DNA from: Streptomyces sp. MMBL 11-1
GTDB lineage: Bacteria; Actinomycetota; Actinomycetes; Streptomycetales; Streptomycetaceae
Length of the DNA: 64,000 nucleotides
Direction: 5' to 3'
Assembly (NCBI RefSeq): GCF_028622875.1
Contig: NZ_CP117709.1
Coordinates: 62,001-126,000 of the forward strand
The notes below the pieces were generated by a model that saw only the letters and a program-made list of their open reading frames with translations, had not been told where the DNA came from and did not search any database. The position numbers and the translations under genes are program-made. Positions 39,126 to 47,718 of the stretch are shown piece by piece; positions within the stretch are counted from its first letter, which is position 1, and each line of letters opens with the position of its first letter.

Positions 39126-39213
39126 TGCCCAGCGACATCCCCGCCTCCCTCCGCGGGACGCGGCCTCCGGCGCGAGGCCGCGCCCCGCCGTACGGACCTG
39201 GAAGGAACACGTC

Positions 39214-40491
39214 ATGCGCCTGTTCGCCAACCGCGACTACCGCCGCCTGTTCAGCGCCCAGATCATCGCCCTCTTCGGCACCGGACTGGCCACCGTGGCG
39301 CTCGGGCTGCTCGCCTACGACCTCGCCGGTCCGAGCGCCGGCGCCGTCCTCGGCACCGCCCTGACCGTCAAGATGGTCATGTACGTGGTCATAGCGCCGA
39401 TCGCCGCCGCGTACGTCGACCGCTTCCCCAGAAGAACCCTCCTGACCCTCCTCGACGCGGTGCGCGCCGTGGTGGTCCTGGCCCTGCCGTTCGTCACGGA
39501 GGTCTGGCACATCTACCTGCTGGTCGGTCTGCTCCAGGCCGCGTCCGCGGCGTTCACCCCGACGTTCCAGGCCGTCATACCCGACATCGTCACCGAGGAG
39601 TCCGACTACGTACGCGCCCTGTCCGCCTCGCAGGTCGCCTCGACCATGGAGAGCCTCCTCTCCCCCGTACTGGCAGCGGTCGCCCTGGCGTTCCTGAGCT
39701 TCGACCGGCTGTTCCTGGGCACCTCCGCCGGCTTCCTCCTCTCCGCCCTGCTGGTGCTGTCGGCGCGCATCCCCGAAGCCCGCCCCACCGCCCATACCCG
39801 GGCATGGGACAAGGCGACGGCAGGGATCAGGACCTTCCTCCGGACACCGCGACTGCGCGGCGTCATGGCGCTCAATCTCGCGGTCGCGGCGGCGGGGTCG
39901 ATCGTCGTCGTCAGTACCGTCAACTACGTCCGCGACGAGCTCGGGGGCTCGCAGTCGGCCGTCGCGTGGATGCTCGCCGCCTCCGGCAGCGGAACGCTTC
40001 TGGCCGCCCTCGCGCTGCCCCGGGTGCTCGACCGGGTCGCCGCCCGGACGGTCATGGTGACCGGTGCCGGAGTCCTCGTCGGCGGCACGGCCGCCGCGGT
40101 GGCACTCGTCGCGGCCGGCCTGACCACCTGGACCGGCACGGCGATCGTCTGGGCCCTGATCGGCATCGGCATGGCGCTGGTCATCACCCCGACCGGCCAG
40201 GTCCTGCGCGGCTCGGTCGCACCGAACGCGGTCCCCGGGGTCTTCGCGGCCCAGTTCTCGCTGTCACACCTCGCCTGGCTGATCACCTACCCCATCGCCG
40301 GATGGCTCGGCAGCGACGCCGGCTTCGCCGCCGCCTGGTCCGCCCTCGCGGCGCTCGCCGGGGCGGGTGCGCTCGGCGCCCTCCTCCTGTGGCCGCGCCA
40401 CGACGGGCGGGGCGCCGCGACCGGGCCCGTGGCACCCGTCGGGGCCGGGCGTCCCGCCGCGGACCGGTCAACCATGTCCAGGGCCGCGTAG
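39214..40491 (+). CDS. MFS transporter, exporter type
   Basis: A 425-residue membrane protein with about twelve transmembrane segments, beginning MRLFANRDYRRLFSAQIIALFGTGLATVALG, the form of EntS/NreB-like exporters. Loop motif DRFPRRTLL follows segment 2. GGAAGGA precedes the ATG. It follows the decayed decarboxylase and precedes another CsoR-box MFS gene, so metal or toxic organic efflux is possible. The substrate cannot be told. Confidence 0.87.
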   Translation: MRLFANRDYRRLFSAQIIALFGTGLATVALGLLAYDLAGPSAGAVLGTALTVKMVMYVVIAPIAAAYVDRFPRRTLLTLLDAVRAVVVLALPFVTEVWHIYLLVGLLQAASAAFTPTFQAVIPDIVTEESDYVRALSASQVASTMESLLSPVLAAVALAFLSFDRLFLGTSAGFLLSALLVLSARIPEARPTAHTRAWDKATAGIRTFLRTPRLRGVMALNLAVAAAGSIVVVSTVNYVRDELGGSQSAVAWMLAASGSGTLLAALALPRVLDRVAARTVMVTGAGVLVGGTAAAVALVAAGLTTWTGTAIVWALIGIGMALVITPTGQVLRGSVAPNAVPGVFAAQFSLSHLAWLITYPIAGWLGSDAGFAAAWSALAALAGAGALGALLLWPRHDGRGAATGPVAPVGAGRPAADRSTMSRAA

Positions 40492-40604
40492 GACGCCCTG
40501 ACGGCAAGACGGCAAGACGGCAGGACGCGGGGCCCGGCAGCCCCGTACGGAAGTCCCCGACCCGCCCGGCCGCGGCCCCGACCGCGGCCCCGACCGCGAC
40601 TTAC

Positions 40605-40621
40605 ATACCCCCCGTGGGTAT
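40605..40621. promoter_or_regulatory. CsoR-type operator, distal copy
   Basis: ATACCCCCCGTGGGTAT matches the palindromic site at 37660-37676 with two changes. It lies 61 bases upstream of the DHA2 transporter start. Confidence 0.65.
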
Positions 40622-40637
40622 CTTGATCCTCGACGAG

Positions 40638-40654
40638 ATACCCCCCTCCCGTAT
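40638..40654. promoter_or_regulatory. CsoR-type operator, proximal copy
   Basis: ATACCCCCCTCCCGTAT, a weaker copy, is exactly 33 bases after the distal one (about three helical turns) and ends 12 bases before the start codon, just overlapping the region of the ribosome site. Confidence 0.5.
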
Positions 40655-40665
40655 AGGAGACAGTC

Positions 40666-42099
40666 ATGTCAGCTCCATCCGCCACTCCCAGTCCACGCCG
40701 CTGGACAGCGCTCGCCCTCATAGCCCTGGCCCAGTTCACGGTCATCATGGACACGTCCATCATTGGCGTGGCTCTCCCCAAGATGCAGGTGGATCTGGGC
40801 TTCTCCCCCGAAGGCCTGTCCTGGGTGTTCAATGCTTACGTCGTCGCCTTCGGCGGGCTCCTCCTGCTCGGCGGGCGGCTCTCCGACCTGTTCGGCGCCA
40901 AGCGGATCTTCGTCGCCGGCTGGACCGTGATGGCCTCGGGATCCCTGGTCGCGGGCCTCGCCTCCCAGATCTGGGTCGAACTGACCGGGCGCGCCCTCCA
41001 GGGCGTCGGCGCCGCGCTGATCGCCCCGGCCGCCCTGACGCTGCTGATGACGCTCTTCGGCTCCCGCCCCGAGGAGCTGACCAAGGCGCTGGCCCTGTAC
41101 GGCGCGGCGGCTCCGGCGGGCGGCACCGCAGGCGTCTTCCTCGGCGGCATGATCACCGAGTACGCCAGCTGGCCCTGGGTGTTCTACATCAACATCCCGA
41201 TCGCCCTGGTCGTGCTGGCCCTCACCCCGGCGGTCATGCCCTCCTCCCCCGTCCGCCGAGGATCCGTCGACCTCGCCGGAGCGGCCACCGTCACCGTGGG
41301 ACTGGCCACCGCCGTCTACGCCATCGTCCGCGCCCCCGAAACCGGCTGGGGTTCGGCCGAGACCTGGCTCGTCCTGCCGGCCGGCCTGGCGCTGATCGCC
41401 GCGTTCGTCGCCATCCAGTCGAAGCGCCGTGAGCCGCTGATGCGGCTGGGCATCTGGCGGGCCCCCGGCCTGGCCGGAGCGAACATCGCCCAGCTGCTCA
41501 TGGCCGCCGCGTGGATCCCCATGTGGTTCTTCCTCAACCTGTACCTCCAGCAGGTCCTGGGGCTGGGCGCGTTCGCCTCGGGCGCGGCCCTGCTGCCCAT
41601 GACGGTCGCCATCATGATCATGATGATCGTCCTGGCGCCCCGCCTGATGGCCCGCTTCGGGAGCAAGCCGCTGATCGTCACCGGCCTGCTGGCCCTCGCG
41701 GCAGGCATGCTGTGGCTGTCGTTCGCCCGGGCGGACGGCACCTTCTGGGTCGACGTCCTGCCCGCCTCCCTGCTGGCCGCGGCCGGCATGTCGCTGGCGT
41801 TCATTCCCTCCCTCGGCACCGCACTGTCCAGTGCGCGCCCCGAGGAAGGCGGCCTGGCCTCCGGCATCGTCAACACCAGCTACCAGGTCGGCTCCGCTCT
41901 CGGACTGGCCGCGATGACGGCCGTGTCAGCGGCGTACGGCGCCCGCGAACTCGGCAACCCCGAAGCGCTCACCAACGGGTTCTCCGCCGCCTTTATCGGC
42001 GCGGCGGTCCTCGCCGCCGTCGGCGCGGTCGCGTCACTGCTCACCCTGCACGGGGCCCCCTCGCAGGGCTCCGCCCCCGACGAGAAGCAGCCCGCCTAG
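40666..42099 (+). CDS. DHA2-family MFS efflux transporter
   Basis: A 477-residue drug:H+ antiporter with about fourteen transmembrane segments. Motif C-like GPxxGG equivalent AAPAGGTAGVFLGG and motif A-like GGRLSDLFGAKR are present; the start WTALALIALAQFTVIMDTSIIGVALP is the DHA2 standard. GGAG precedes the ATG. Two CsoR-type boxes lie just upstream, unusual for this family, so it may export a metal complex, a thiol-reactive compound or a drug sensed through such a regulator. Confidence 0.9.
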   Translation: MSAPSATPSPRRWTALALIALAQFTVIMDTSIIGVALPKMQVDLGFSPEGLSWVFNAYVVAFGGLLLLGGRLSDLFGAKRIFVAGWTVMASGSLVAGLASQIWVELTGRALQGVGAALIAPAALTLLMTLFGSRPEELTKALALYGAAAPAGGTAGVFLGGMITEYASWPWVFYINIPIALVVLALTPAVMPSSPVRRGSVDLAGAATVTVGLATAVYAIVRAPETGWGSAETWLVLPAGLALIAAFVAIQSKRREPLMRLGIWRAPGLAGANIAQLLMAAAWIPMWFFLNLYLQQVLGLGAFASGAALLPMTVAIMIMMIVLAPRLMARFGSKPLIVTGLLALAAGMLWLSFARADGTFWVDVLPASLLAAAGMSLAFIPSLGTALSSARPEEGGLASGIVNTSYQVGSALGLAAMTAVSAAYGARELGNPEALTNGFSAAFIGAAVLAAVGAVASLLTLHGAPSQGSAPDEKQPA

Positions 42100-42116
42100 G
42101 CGGGCACTGTCCGACA

Positions 42117-42192
42117 CCCCGCGGGGTGGTCGGCCCGGGCGGGCCGGCCCCCGCGGGGTGGTCGGCCCGGGCGGGCCGGCCCCCGCGGGGTG
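42117..42192. repeat. 32-bp direct repeat, 2.4 copies
   Basis: Two identical 32-base units beginning CCCCGCGGGGTGGTCGGCCC and a partial third lie between convergent genes. Each unit contains the palindromes CCCCGCGGGG and GGCCCGGGCGGGCC, so it may act as a bidirectional terminator. Confidence 0.8.
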
Positions 42193-42213
42193 TCGGGCCG
42201 AGGACGGTCGGGC

Positions 42214-42969
42214 TCAAGCGCGCAGGAACGTCTCGACGCTGGTCGCCAGGGCCAGAGGAGTCTCGTACATGGGGTAGTGGCCGCTGTTGGCGATCTCCTC
42301 CAGTTCGGCGTTCGGATAGTGGCTGAGCCACGTGGCGCGCATGGCGTCGGCCGTCAGGGCGAGATCGTGCTCGCCGACGATGACCTTGACCGGTACGGGG
42401 TTGCCGGCGATCCGTTCCGTGAGGTCCGCCGTGACCCAGTCCCGCACGTAACCGCCGAACGCATCGCGGGTCGACCACTCCAGCGAGCGGTCGACCATCA
42501 GGTCGAGCCACACCCCGGGCGCACGTCGTCCGGTGACCAGGTCCACGATGGCCCGTCGCTTGTCGCGGTCCTGCGCGGCACCGTAGAACAGCGCCTCCCC
42601 GTCGCGGTCCAGCGGATAGACCCCGGCGGGGACGGGGGCCAGACCGACCAGCTTGCGAACCCTTCGCGGAGCCTGGGCCAGCACCTGCTGGGCCGCCTTG
42701 CCTCCCATGGAGTGGCCGATGAGGGAGAACGTCTCCCAGCCGAGTTCGTCGGCCAGGGCGAGGGCGTCGGCGGCGATCTCGGCGAGCGTGTACGCCCCGG
42801 GGACGCCGGTGCGATCGCCGTAGCCCCGGTAGTCGAGGAAGGCGTAGCTGAACACGTCGCCGTCCAGGCAGTCCAGGAAGGGGCCCCAGCCGGAGCTGGT
42901 CCCGAACCAGTCGTGGAGCACCAGCACGCGGTGGTCTCCGGAACCGATCAGACGGTGCGGCATGCTCAT
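42214..42969 (-). CDS. Alpha/beta hydrolase
   Basis: A 251-residue serine hydrolase: nucleophile elbow GHSMGG, late Asp in VGEHD, and His in NSGHYPMYETP. Oxyanion HDWFGTSSGW resembles esterases and C-C bond hydrolases. No signal peptide. The ATG at 42969 has GGGAGG eight bases upstream. It lies convergent with the DHA2 gene. Substrate unknown. Confidence 0.88.
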   Translation of the reverse strand: MSMPHRLIGSGDHRVLVLHDWFGTSSGWGPFLDCLDGDVFSYAFLDYRGYGDRTGVPGAYTLAEIAADALALADELGWETFSLIGHSMGGKAAQQVLAQAPRRVRKLVGLAPVPAGVYPLDRDGEALFYGAAQDRDKRRAIVDLVTGRRAPGVWLDLMVDRSLEWSTRDAFGGYVRDWVTADLTERIAGNPVPVKVIVGEHDLALTADAMRATWLSHYPNAELEEIANSGHYPMYETPLALATSVETFLRA

Positions 42970-43134
42970 ATCGGGCCCTCCCGGGTCGCGGACGATCGGG
43001 CGCGCGGGGCGACGCGCGCTCCGGATCCCTTCCCCCGGCCGGGATCGCGAACCGGTTCGACGGGGAACGCCACCGACCGCGCGGTGGAGTCCGGCCGGCC
43101 GCGCGCCCGCCGACGGCCGGTTCCCGGGGGCGGC

Positions 43135-44646
43135 TCAGTGGCCGCCGGCCAGTTCTCCGGTGAGCCGTTCGTGGAGGTGCGCGCTCGGGTCGTTGAGGCC
43201 GGTGATCTCGACGGTTTTGCCGCGCTGGGCGTACTTGGTCTCGATGGCGTCGAGGGCGGCGACGGAGGACGCGTCCCAGATGTGGGCCGAGCTCAGGTCG
43301 ATGATGACGCGGTCGGGGTCGTTCGCGTAGTCGAACTGGCCGACGAGGTCGTTGGAGGAGGCGAAGAAGAGCTCGCCGGTGACCCGGTAGACGACCGTGG
43401 TGCGGTCGGGATCGGTGACGGCCGTGACCTCGGCGAGGTGGGCGACGCGCCGGGCGAAGATGACCATGGCCGTGACGGAGCCGACGATCACGCCGACGGC
43501 GAGGTTGTGCGTGATCACGACGCAGGCGACGGTGATCACCATGACGGCGATCTCGCCGACGGGCATCCGCTCCAGGGTCTTGGGCGCGATGGAGTGCCAG
43601 TCGAAGGTCGCGAAGGAGACCATGACCATGACGGCCACCAGCGCGGCCATGGGGATGTCGGAGACGACCGGGCCGAAGACGATGCACAGCACCATCAGGA
43701 ACGCGCCCGCCAGGAACGTGGAGAGGCGGGTGCGGGCGCCCGACACCTTGACGTTGATCATGGTCTGGCCGATCATCGCGCAGCCGCCCATGCCGCCGAA
43801 GAAGCCGGTGACGATATTCGCGATGCCCTGCCCGACGGATTCACGGGTCTTGTTCGAGTGGGTGTCGGTGATGTCGTCGACCAGCTTCGCGGTCATCAGC
43901 GATTCCATCAGGCCGACCAGCGCCATCGCGAACGCGTAGGGGGCGATCGTCGTCAGCGTGTCGAGGGTGAACGGCACGTCGGGCAGGCCCGGCACCGGCA
44001 GCGAGGAGGGCAGGGCGCCCCGGTCGCCGACGGTCGGCACCGCGATGGCGGCGCCGACGGTGATCACGGTGAGGATGACGATGGAGACGAGCGGGGCCGG
44101 GACCACCGTGGTGATCCTCGGGAAGAACACCATGAGCACCAGACCACCGACGATCAGGGGGTACACGGGCCAGGGCACGTCGGTCATCTCGGGAATCTGG
44201 GCCATGAAGATCAGGATGGCCAGGGAGTTCACGAAACCGACCATCACCGACCTCGGAATGAACCGCATCAGTTTCGCCACGCCCAGCGCCCCCAGGACGA
44301 TCTGGAAGACGCCCGCGAGGATGACGGCCGCGATGAGGTAGCCGAGACCGTGGTCACGGTTCAGCGGTGCGATCACCAGGGCGATGGCGCCGGTGGCCGC
44401 GGAGATCATGGCCCGGCGCCCGCCGACGACGGAGATCACCACGGCCATGGTGAAGGAGGCGAACAGACCGACCGCGGGATCGACTCCGGCGATGATCGAG
44501 AACGAGATCGCTTCGGGGATCAGCGCGAGAGCGACGACCAGCCCCGCCAGCACCTCGGTACGCCAGACCTTCGGGTCGGACAGCCAGTCGGGCTTCAGGC
44601 CGCGCAGGCGGGCGGCCGGGGACACAGCGGAGAAGGCGGAAGACAA
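43135..44646 (-). CDS. SulP-family anion transporter with STAS domain
   Basis: A 503-residue transporter of sulfate or bicarbonate. The membrane part (about 25-400) has ALALIPEAISFSIIAGVDPAVGLFASF, TGFFGGMGGCAMIGQTMINVKVSGARTRLS and other SulP signatures. The C-terminal STAS domain covers about 410-500 (RVTGELFFASSNDLVGQF...VIIDLSSAHIWDASSVAALDAIE). The frame opens at a TTG at 44646 with no clear ribosome site; a GTG seven codons later is possible. It is divergent from a MerR gene, probably its regulator. Bicarbonate is a common substrate for this subgroup. Confidence 0.9.
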   Translation of the reverse strand: MSSAFSAVSPAARLRGLKPDWLSDPKVWRTEVLAGLVVALALIPEAISFSIIAGVDPAVGLFASFTMAVVISVVGGRRAMISAATGAIALVIAPLNRDHGLGYLIAAVILAGVFQIVLGALGVAKLMRFIPRSVMVGFVNSLAILIFMAQIPEMTDVPWPVYPLIVGGLVLMVFFPRITTVVPAPLVSIVILTVITVGAAIAVPTVGDRGALPSSLPVPGLPDVPFTLDTLTTIAPYAFAMALVGLMESLMTAKLVDDITDTHSNKTRESVGQGIANIVTGFFGGMGGCAMIGQTMINVKVSGARTRLSTFLAGAFLMVLCIVFGPVVSDIPMAALVAVMVMVSFATFDWHSIAPKTLERMPVGEIAVMVITVACVVITHNLAVGVIVGSVTAMVIFARRVAHLAEVTAVTDPDRTTVVYRVTGELFFASSNDLVGQFDYANDPDRVIIDLSSAHIWDASSVAALDAIETKYAQRGKTVEITGLNDPSAHLHERLTGELAGGH

Positions 44647-44963
44647 GGAAGAAGGACCTGTCCTGCTCGGGCGCGCTCGGTCAGCGAGCGAGTGCGCGAA
44701 GGTGTGACGGGGCGCCGGGCGGCCCCCCGCGGACGGCTCCGGGAGCGCGGAGCCGGAAGAGCGGTGTGGGGACGGACGGGGAACCGCGCTTCGGCGCGGC
44801 CGGAGTCACGTCCGGGAGTAGGGCGTCACGGCGGGCAGAGGGCGGCGCCGGGCATCATGGGCTCGCGCACACTCTTCTCCTGCGACAATCGGAACTTCGC
44901 CGGAGGCGTCATCGGCCCCGACACGGCAGCACGGGCAGCGGAACACGGCCTCGCCTCCGGCAA

Positions 44964-44987
44964 CTCTACCCTAACGTTAGGGTAGAG
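44964..44987. promoter_or_regulatory. 24-bp perfect palindrome, MerR operator
   Basis: CTCTACCCTAAC followed by its exact reverse complement. It is 88 bases upstream of the merR gene and 318 bases upstream of the SulP gene. The length, perfect symmetry and AT centre (AACGTT) fit MerR operators placed between -35 and -10. Likely controls both genes. Confidence 0.75.
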
Positions 44988-45075
44988 ATCGGCCGTGGGG
45001 CAGCCGCCCCGGGGCCGGCACCGGCGGGGACGCTCCGGGGGCGTTCCGGGAACGAGAGAGGCCAGAGGCACGGGC

Positions 45076-45477
45076 GTGGACGGCAAGCACATGCAGATCG
45101 GCGAGGTCGCCGCACGGACCGAGCTCTCCCTGCGCACCATCCGCCACTACGAGGAGACCGGCCTGGTCGCCCCTTCCGCCCGGTCCCAGGGTGGCTTCCG
45201 GCTCTACACCGAGACCGACGTCGCCCGCCTCATGGTCATCCGGAGGATGAAGCCGCTCGGCTTCACCCTGGACCAGATGCGCGAGCTCCTCGATGCCACG
45301 GACCGGCTCGACGGGAACGACCAGCTCGACGCCGGCCGGCGCGAGGAGCTGCTGGCCCGGGTGCACTCCTATCAGCAGGCCGCCGCCGAGCAGGTCGAGA
45401 AGCTCCGGGTCCAGCTCGCCCGGGCCGAGGACTTCGAAGCCACCCTCCGCGCCCGCAAGGACGGCGACGCCCGGTAG
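45076..45477 (+). CDS. MerR-family regulator
   Basis: A 133-residue regulator. The N-terminal winged helix (MQIGEVAARTELSLRTIRHYEETGLVAPSARSQGGFRLYT) and a long dimerisation helix are typical. The C-terminus is short and has no Cys, so it is not a metal sensor of the MerR/CueR type. It resembles the small MerR partners of SulP genes in Streptomyces. The GTG at 45076 is chosen from AGAGG upstream; the Met five codons later is an alternative. Confidence 0.85.
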   Translation: MDGKHMQIGEVAARTELSLRTIRHYEETGLVAPSARSQGGFRLYTETDVARLMVIRRMKPLGFTLDQMRELLDATDRLDGNDQLDAGRREELLARVHSYQQAAAEQVEKLRVQLARAEDFEATLRARKDGDAR

Positions 45478-45551
45478 AGGAGACGGACCGTTGGCGTGAC
45501 CCCGGTTGTGAGCAGACCATCAAGTGCCGCGGAAAGGGCAGGTACCGGTTG

Positions 45552-46778
45552 ATGGACACCACAGAGCTGACGGAAGCCCGCATCGAGGAGACGAGCAACA
45601 TCTTGGTCGCCCCCTCGATGTCGCAGGGCACCGACGCGATCAAGGACTTCTTCGGTTCCGTCATCACCCCTGATGATCTCGCTTCGGGCTCGTCCGACGT
45701 CACCCACAGGACCGTCTATCTGTGCGGTGACATATCCGCGATCAGCAGCCGACTGCGCTCCGCCGCAAGGGTGTTCGTCGTCCGGGAGCTGTCACACGGC
45801 TACCACGAGGGGATCGACGAGCGCTGGGCCCTCATCGGCCTCGGCCGCGTCCCCATCCGCGTACACGGTGCCGGCGTGTACTACCGCCGCTTCTTCGAAC
45901 GCGACGCCGACCACTTCGCCCGCATCCGCGCGGAGCACACGTTCCAGTCCCTGACGGAGTCCACCAAGCCCGGCACAGCGCACCGCAGCGGAATCTATCT
46001 GACGCCCGTCACACGGAACGGTGACGCACTGCGTTTCCGCCTGCTCCGGTGCTCCACGAACCTCTCGGGGCCGACCGAGAACTTCCGCACGACCGACACG
46101 CGCGTCGTCGAGGCCCTGAACCGCGAGGCGGCCACCGTCTTCCGAGGCCAGGCGCCGCTGAATCACGTCCTGGCCCAGATCTACCACAACACCCTTGCCA
46201 CGGCCGGGCGCAAGCAGTCCAAGGCCAAGATCTCGGCCCATGCCGACAAGACCAAGGACATGCCCGTCAACGGCGTCATGGCCTTCTGTACTTTCTATGA
46301 CCGGCTCGACCATCTGCGCCCCCTGCCCGATGACGCCTTCGACCTCGGCGTGAAAGGCACCAGCGGGCTGACCGCACTGCGTTTCCGTCTCAAGGATTCG
46401 GCCGGAGAGCTCCACGGGGCCCTCCTCCCCTCCCGGTTCGACGTGACCCTCTATCCCGGCTCCGTGCTCTTCATGCCGCTGTCCACCAACCGCCTCTACA
46501 CGCACGAGATCCGGCCCTCGACACTGGACGCCGCGATGCTCCCGACCCGCCTGGGGTATGTGGTGCGCTGTTCGAGCACCGAAGCCGTGCACAGGAACGG
46601 TCACACGTTCCTCGACAGGGCCGGAGACCTGGTGAGGCTGGAACCCCCCACAGCGGACGGCATGGACGATCTGCGCAAGCTGTACGCCGAGGAGAACAGG
46701 ACGTCGTCGTTCATCGACTACGGCGACGACTTTCGCTTCAGCATGAACACGGGAGACTACGTTGCCCCCCGCATCTAG
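45552..46778 (+). CDS. AlkB-like Fe(II)/2-oxoglutarate oxygenase, first of pair
   Basis: A 408-residue protein I read as a 2-oxoglutarate-dependent oxygenase. The ligand set is visible: HAD (His230, Asp232) in KISAHADKTKDMP, distal His318 in TNRLYTHEI, and R-x5-R (Arg333, Arg339) in RLGYVVR, as in AlkB. The first 200 residues are a separate region with WALIGLGRVPIRVHGAGVYYRRF. A weak AGGT site precedes the ATG. Codons end in A or T more often than in neighbours, hinting at transfer. It overlaps the next gene by 17 bases. Substrate unknown; nucleic acid or small molecule possible. Confidence 0.75.
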   Translation: MDTTELTEARIEETSNILVAPSMSQGTDAIKDFFGSVITPDDLASGSSDVTHRTVYLCGDISAISSRLRSAARVFVVRELSHGYHEGIDERWALIGLGRVPIRVHGAGVYYRRFFERDADHFARIRAEHTFQSLTESTKPGTAHRSGIYLTPVTRNGDALRFRLLRCSTNLSGPTENFRTTDTRVVEALNREAATVFRGQAPLNHVLAQIYHNTLATAGRKQSKAKISAHADKTKDMPVNGVMAFCTFYDRLDHLRPLPDDAFDLGVKGTSGLTALRFRLKDSAGELHGALLPSRFDVTLYPGSVLFMPLSTNRLYTHEIRPSTLDAAMLPTRLGYVVRCSSTEAVHRNGHTFLDRAGDLVRLEPPTADGMDDLRKLYAEENRTSSFIDYGDDFRFSMNTGDYVAPRI

Positions 46779-47532
46779 GATCTCGGACGAGATACTCACG
46801 TTCACCCTGCCCACCGAGGCGAATCTGTTCGCGGAGCTGTCCACGTCGACGCCTCTGGAGGAGGTGGGAAAGGGCCGACGAGGCGCCGTGCTCACCAGGC
46901 CGGACGAGGCGGGTGGTGTACCGCTCGTACGCACGACCACGCGGTACACGAGCCCGGCGCAACGCTTCCGGGCCGTGCACGAACGGCTGGCGCGACACAT
47001 CCAAGAACACGCGGCGCTTCCGGCCGGCTTCAACAACGCTCTCATCGAGAGCTACACGAGCGCCTACACGAAAATGGGCAGCCATTCCGACCAGGCCCTC
47101 GATCTGGCCGACGAGTCCTTCATCGCCGTTCTCTCCTGCTATCAGCACCCCGGAGCGGCCCCGCCGAGGAAGCTGATCTTCGCGTCGAAGGACTCCGGTG
47201 ACGAGAAGTTCGAGCTCCCTCTGACCCACCACGGTGTCGTCGTGTTCTCCGTCGACTCGAACAGGCGGCTCAGGCACAAGATCGTGCTGGAGAACGCGTC
47301 CCGGACGGCCGACAACCCCTGGCTGGGCGTGACGTTTCGAACGTCGAAGACCTTCGTCCGGTATCGCGACGGGCAGGCACACCTCCCGCGCGGTGCGCGC
47401 CTCCTGCCGGCCGACGACGAGCAGAGGAAAGAGTTCTACCGGCTGCGACGCCGTGAGAACAACGAAACGGACTTCAGCTACCCCCTCCTGACGTACACCG
47501 TCAGCGACAGCGACCTGATGCCACCCGTCTGA
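46762..47532 (+). CDS. AlkB-like Fe(II)/2-oxoglutarate oxygenase, second of pair
   Basis: A 256-residue protein homologous in its core to the preceding one. HSD (His108, Asp110) in TKMGSHSDQALDL, distal His172 in SNRRLRHKI and Arg193 in LGVTFRTS align with His230/Asp232, His318 and Arg339 there; the first AlkB-type Arg is Trp187 here. ALIESYTSAYTKMG before the HxD is AlkB-like. It starts at a TTG with GGGAG seven bases before, inside the end of the upstream gene, so expression is coupled. The two may form a heteromer. Substrate unknown. Confidence 0.75.
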   Translation: MPPASRISDEILTFTLPTEANLFAELSTSTPLEEVGKGRRGAVLTRPDEAGGVPLVRTTTRYTSPAQRFRAVHERLARHIQEHAALPAGFNNALIESYTSAYTKMGSHSDQALDLADESFIAVLSCYQHPGAAPPRKLIFASKDSGDEKFELPLTHHGVVVFSVDSNRRLRHKIVLENASRTADNPWLGVTFRTSKTFVRYRDGQAHLPRGARLLPADDEQRKEFYRLRRRENNETDFSYPLLTYTVSDSDLMPPV

Positions 47533-47601
47533 TGCCTCGGTCCCGAACCTCGCGGGCGGTCGATCCCCGGGCCGGACACCCCTAGGGGACACGAACCGGT
47601 C

Positions 47602-47630
47602 TTGTCAGCCCGTAAGGTTCCGGATACTCC
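47602..47630 (+). promoter_or_regulatory. Possible HrdB-type promoter before esterase
   Basis: TTGTCA, 17 bases, then TACTCC, with GGATACT overlapping it. It lies about 90 bases before the esterase start in a 186-base spacer. Confidence 0.35.
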
Positions 47631-47718
47631 TCACGGGCGAGGGCGGCTAGCTTCCCAACCGCCGGTGTCGCTGGGACGGCAGCCGGGCCCCCAGCCGGCT
47701 CGCTCACAGGAGGCCATC

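Noticed and set aside
42190..44985. 931-residue plus-strand frame
   Set aside because: It is antisense to the hydrolase and SulP genes, whose motifs are clear.
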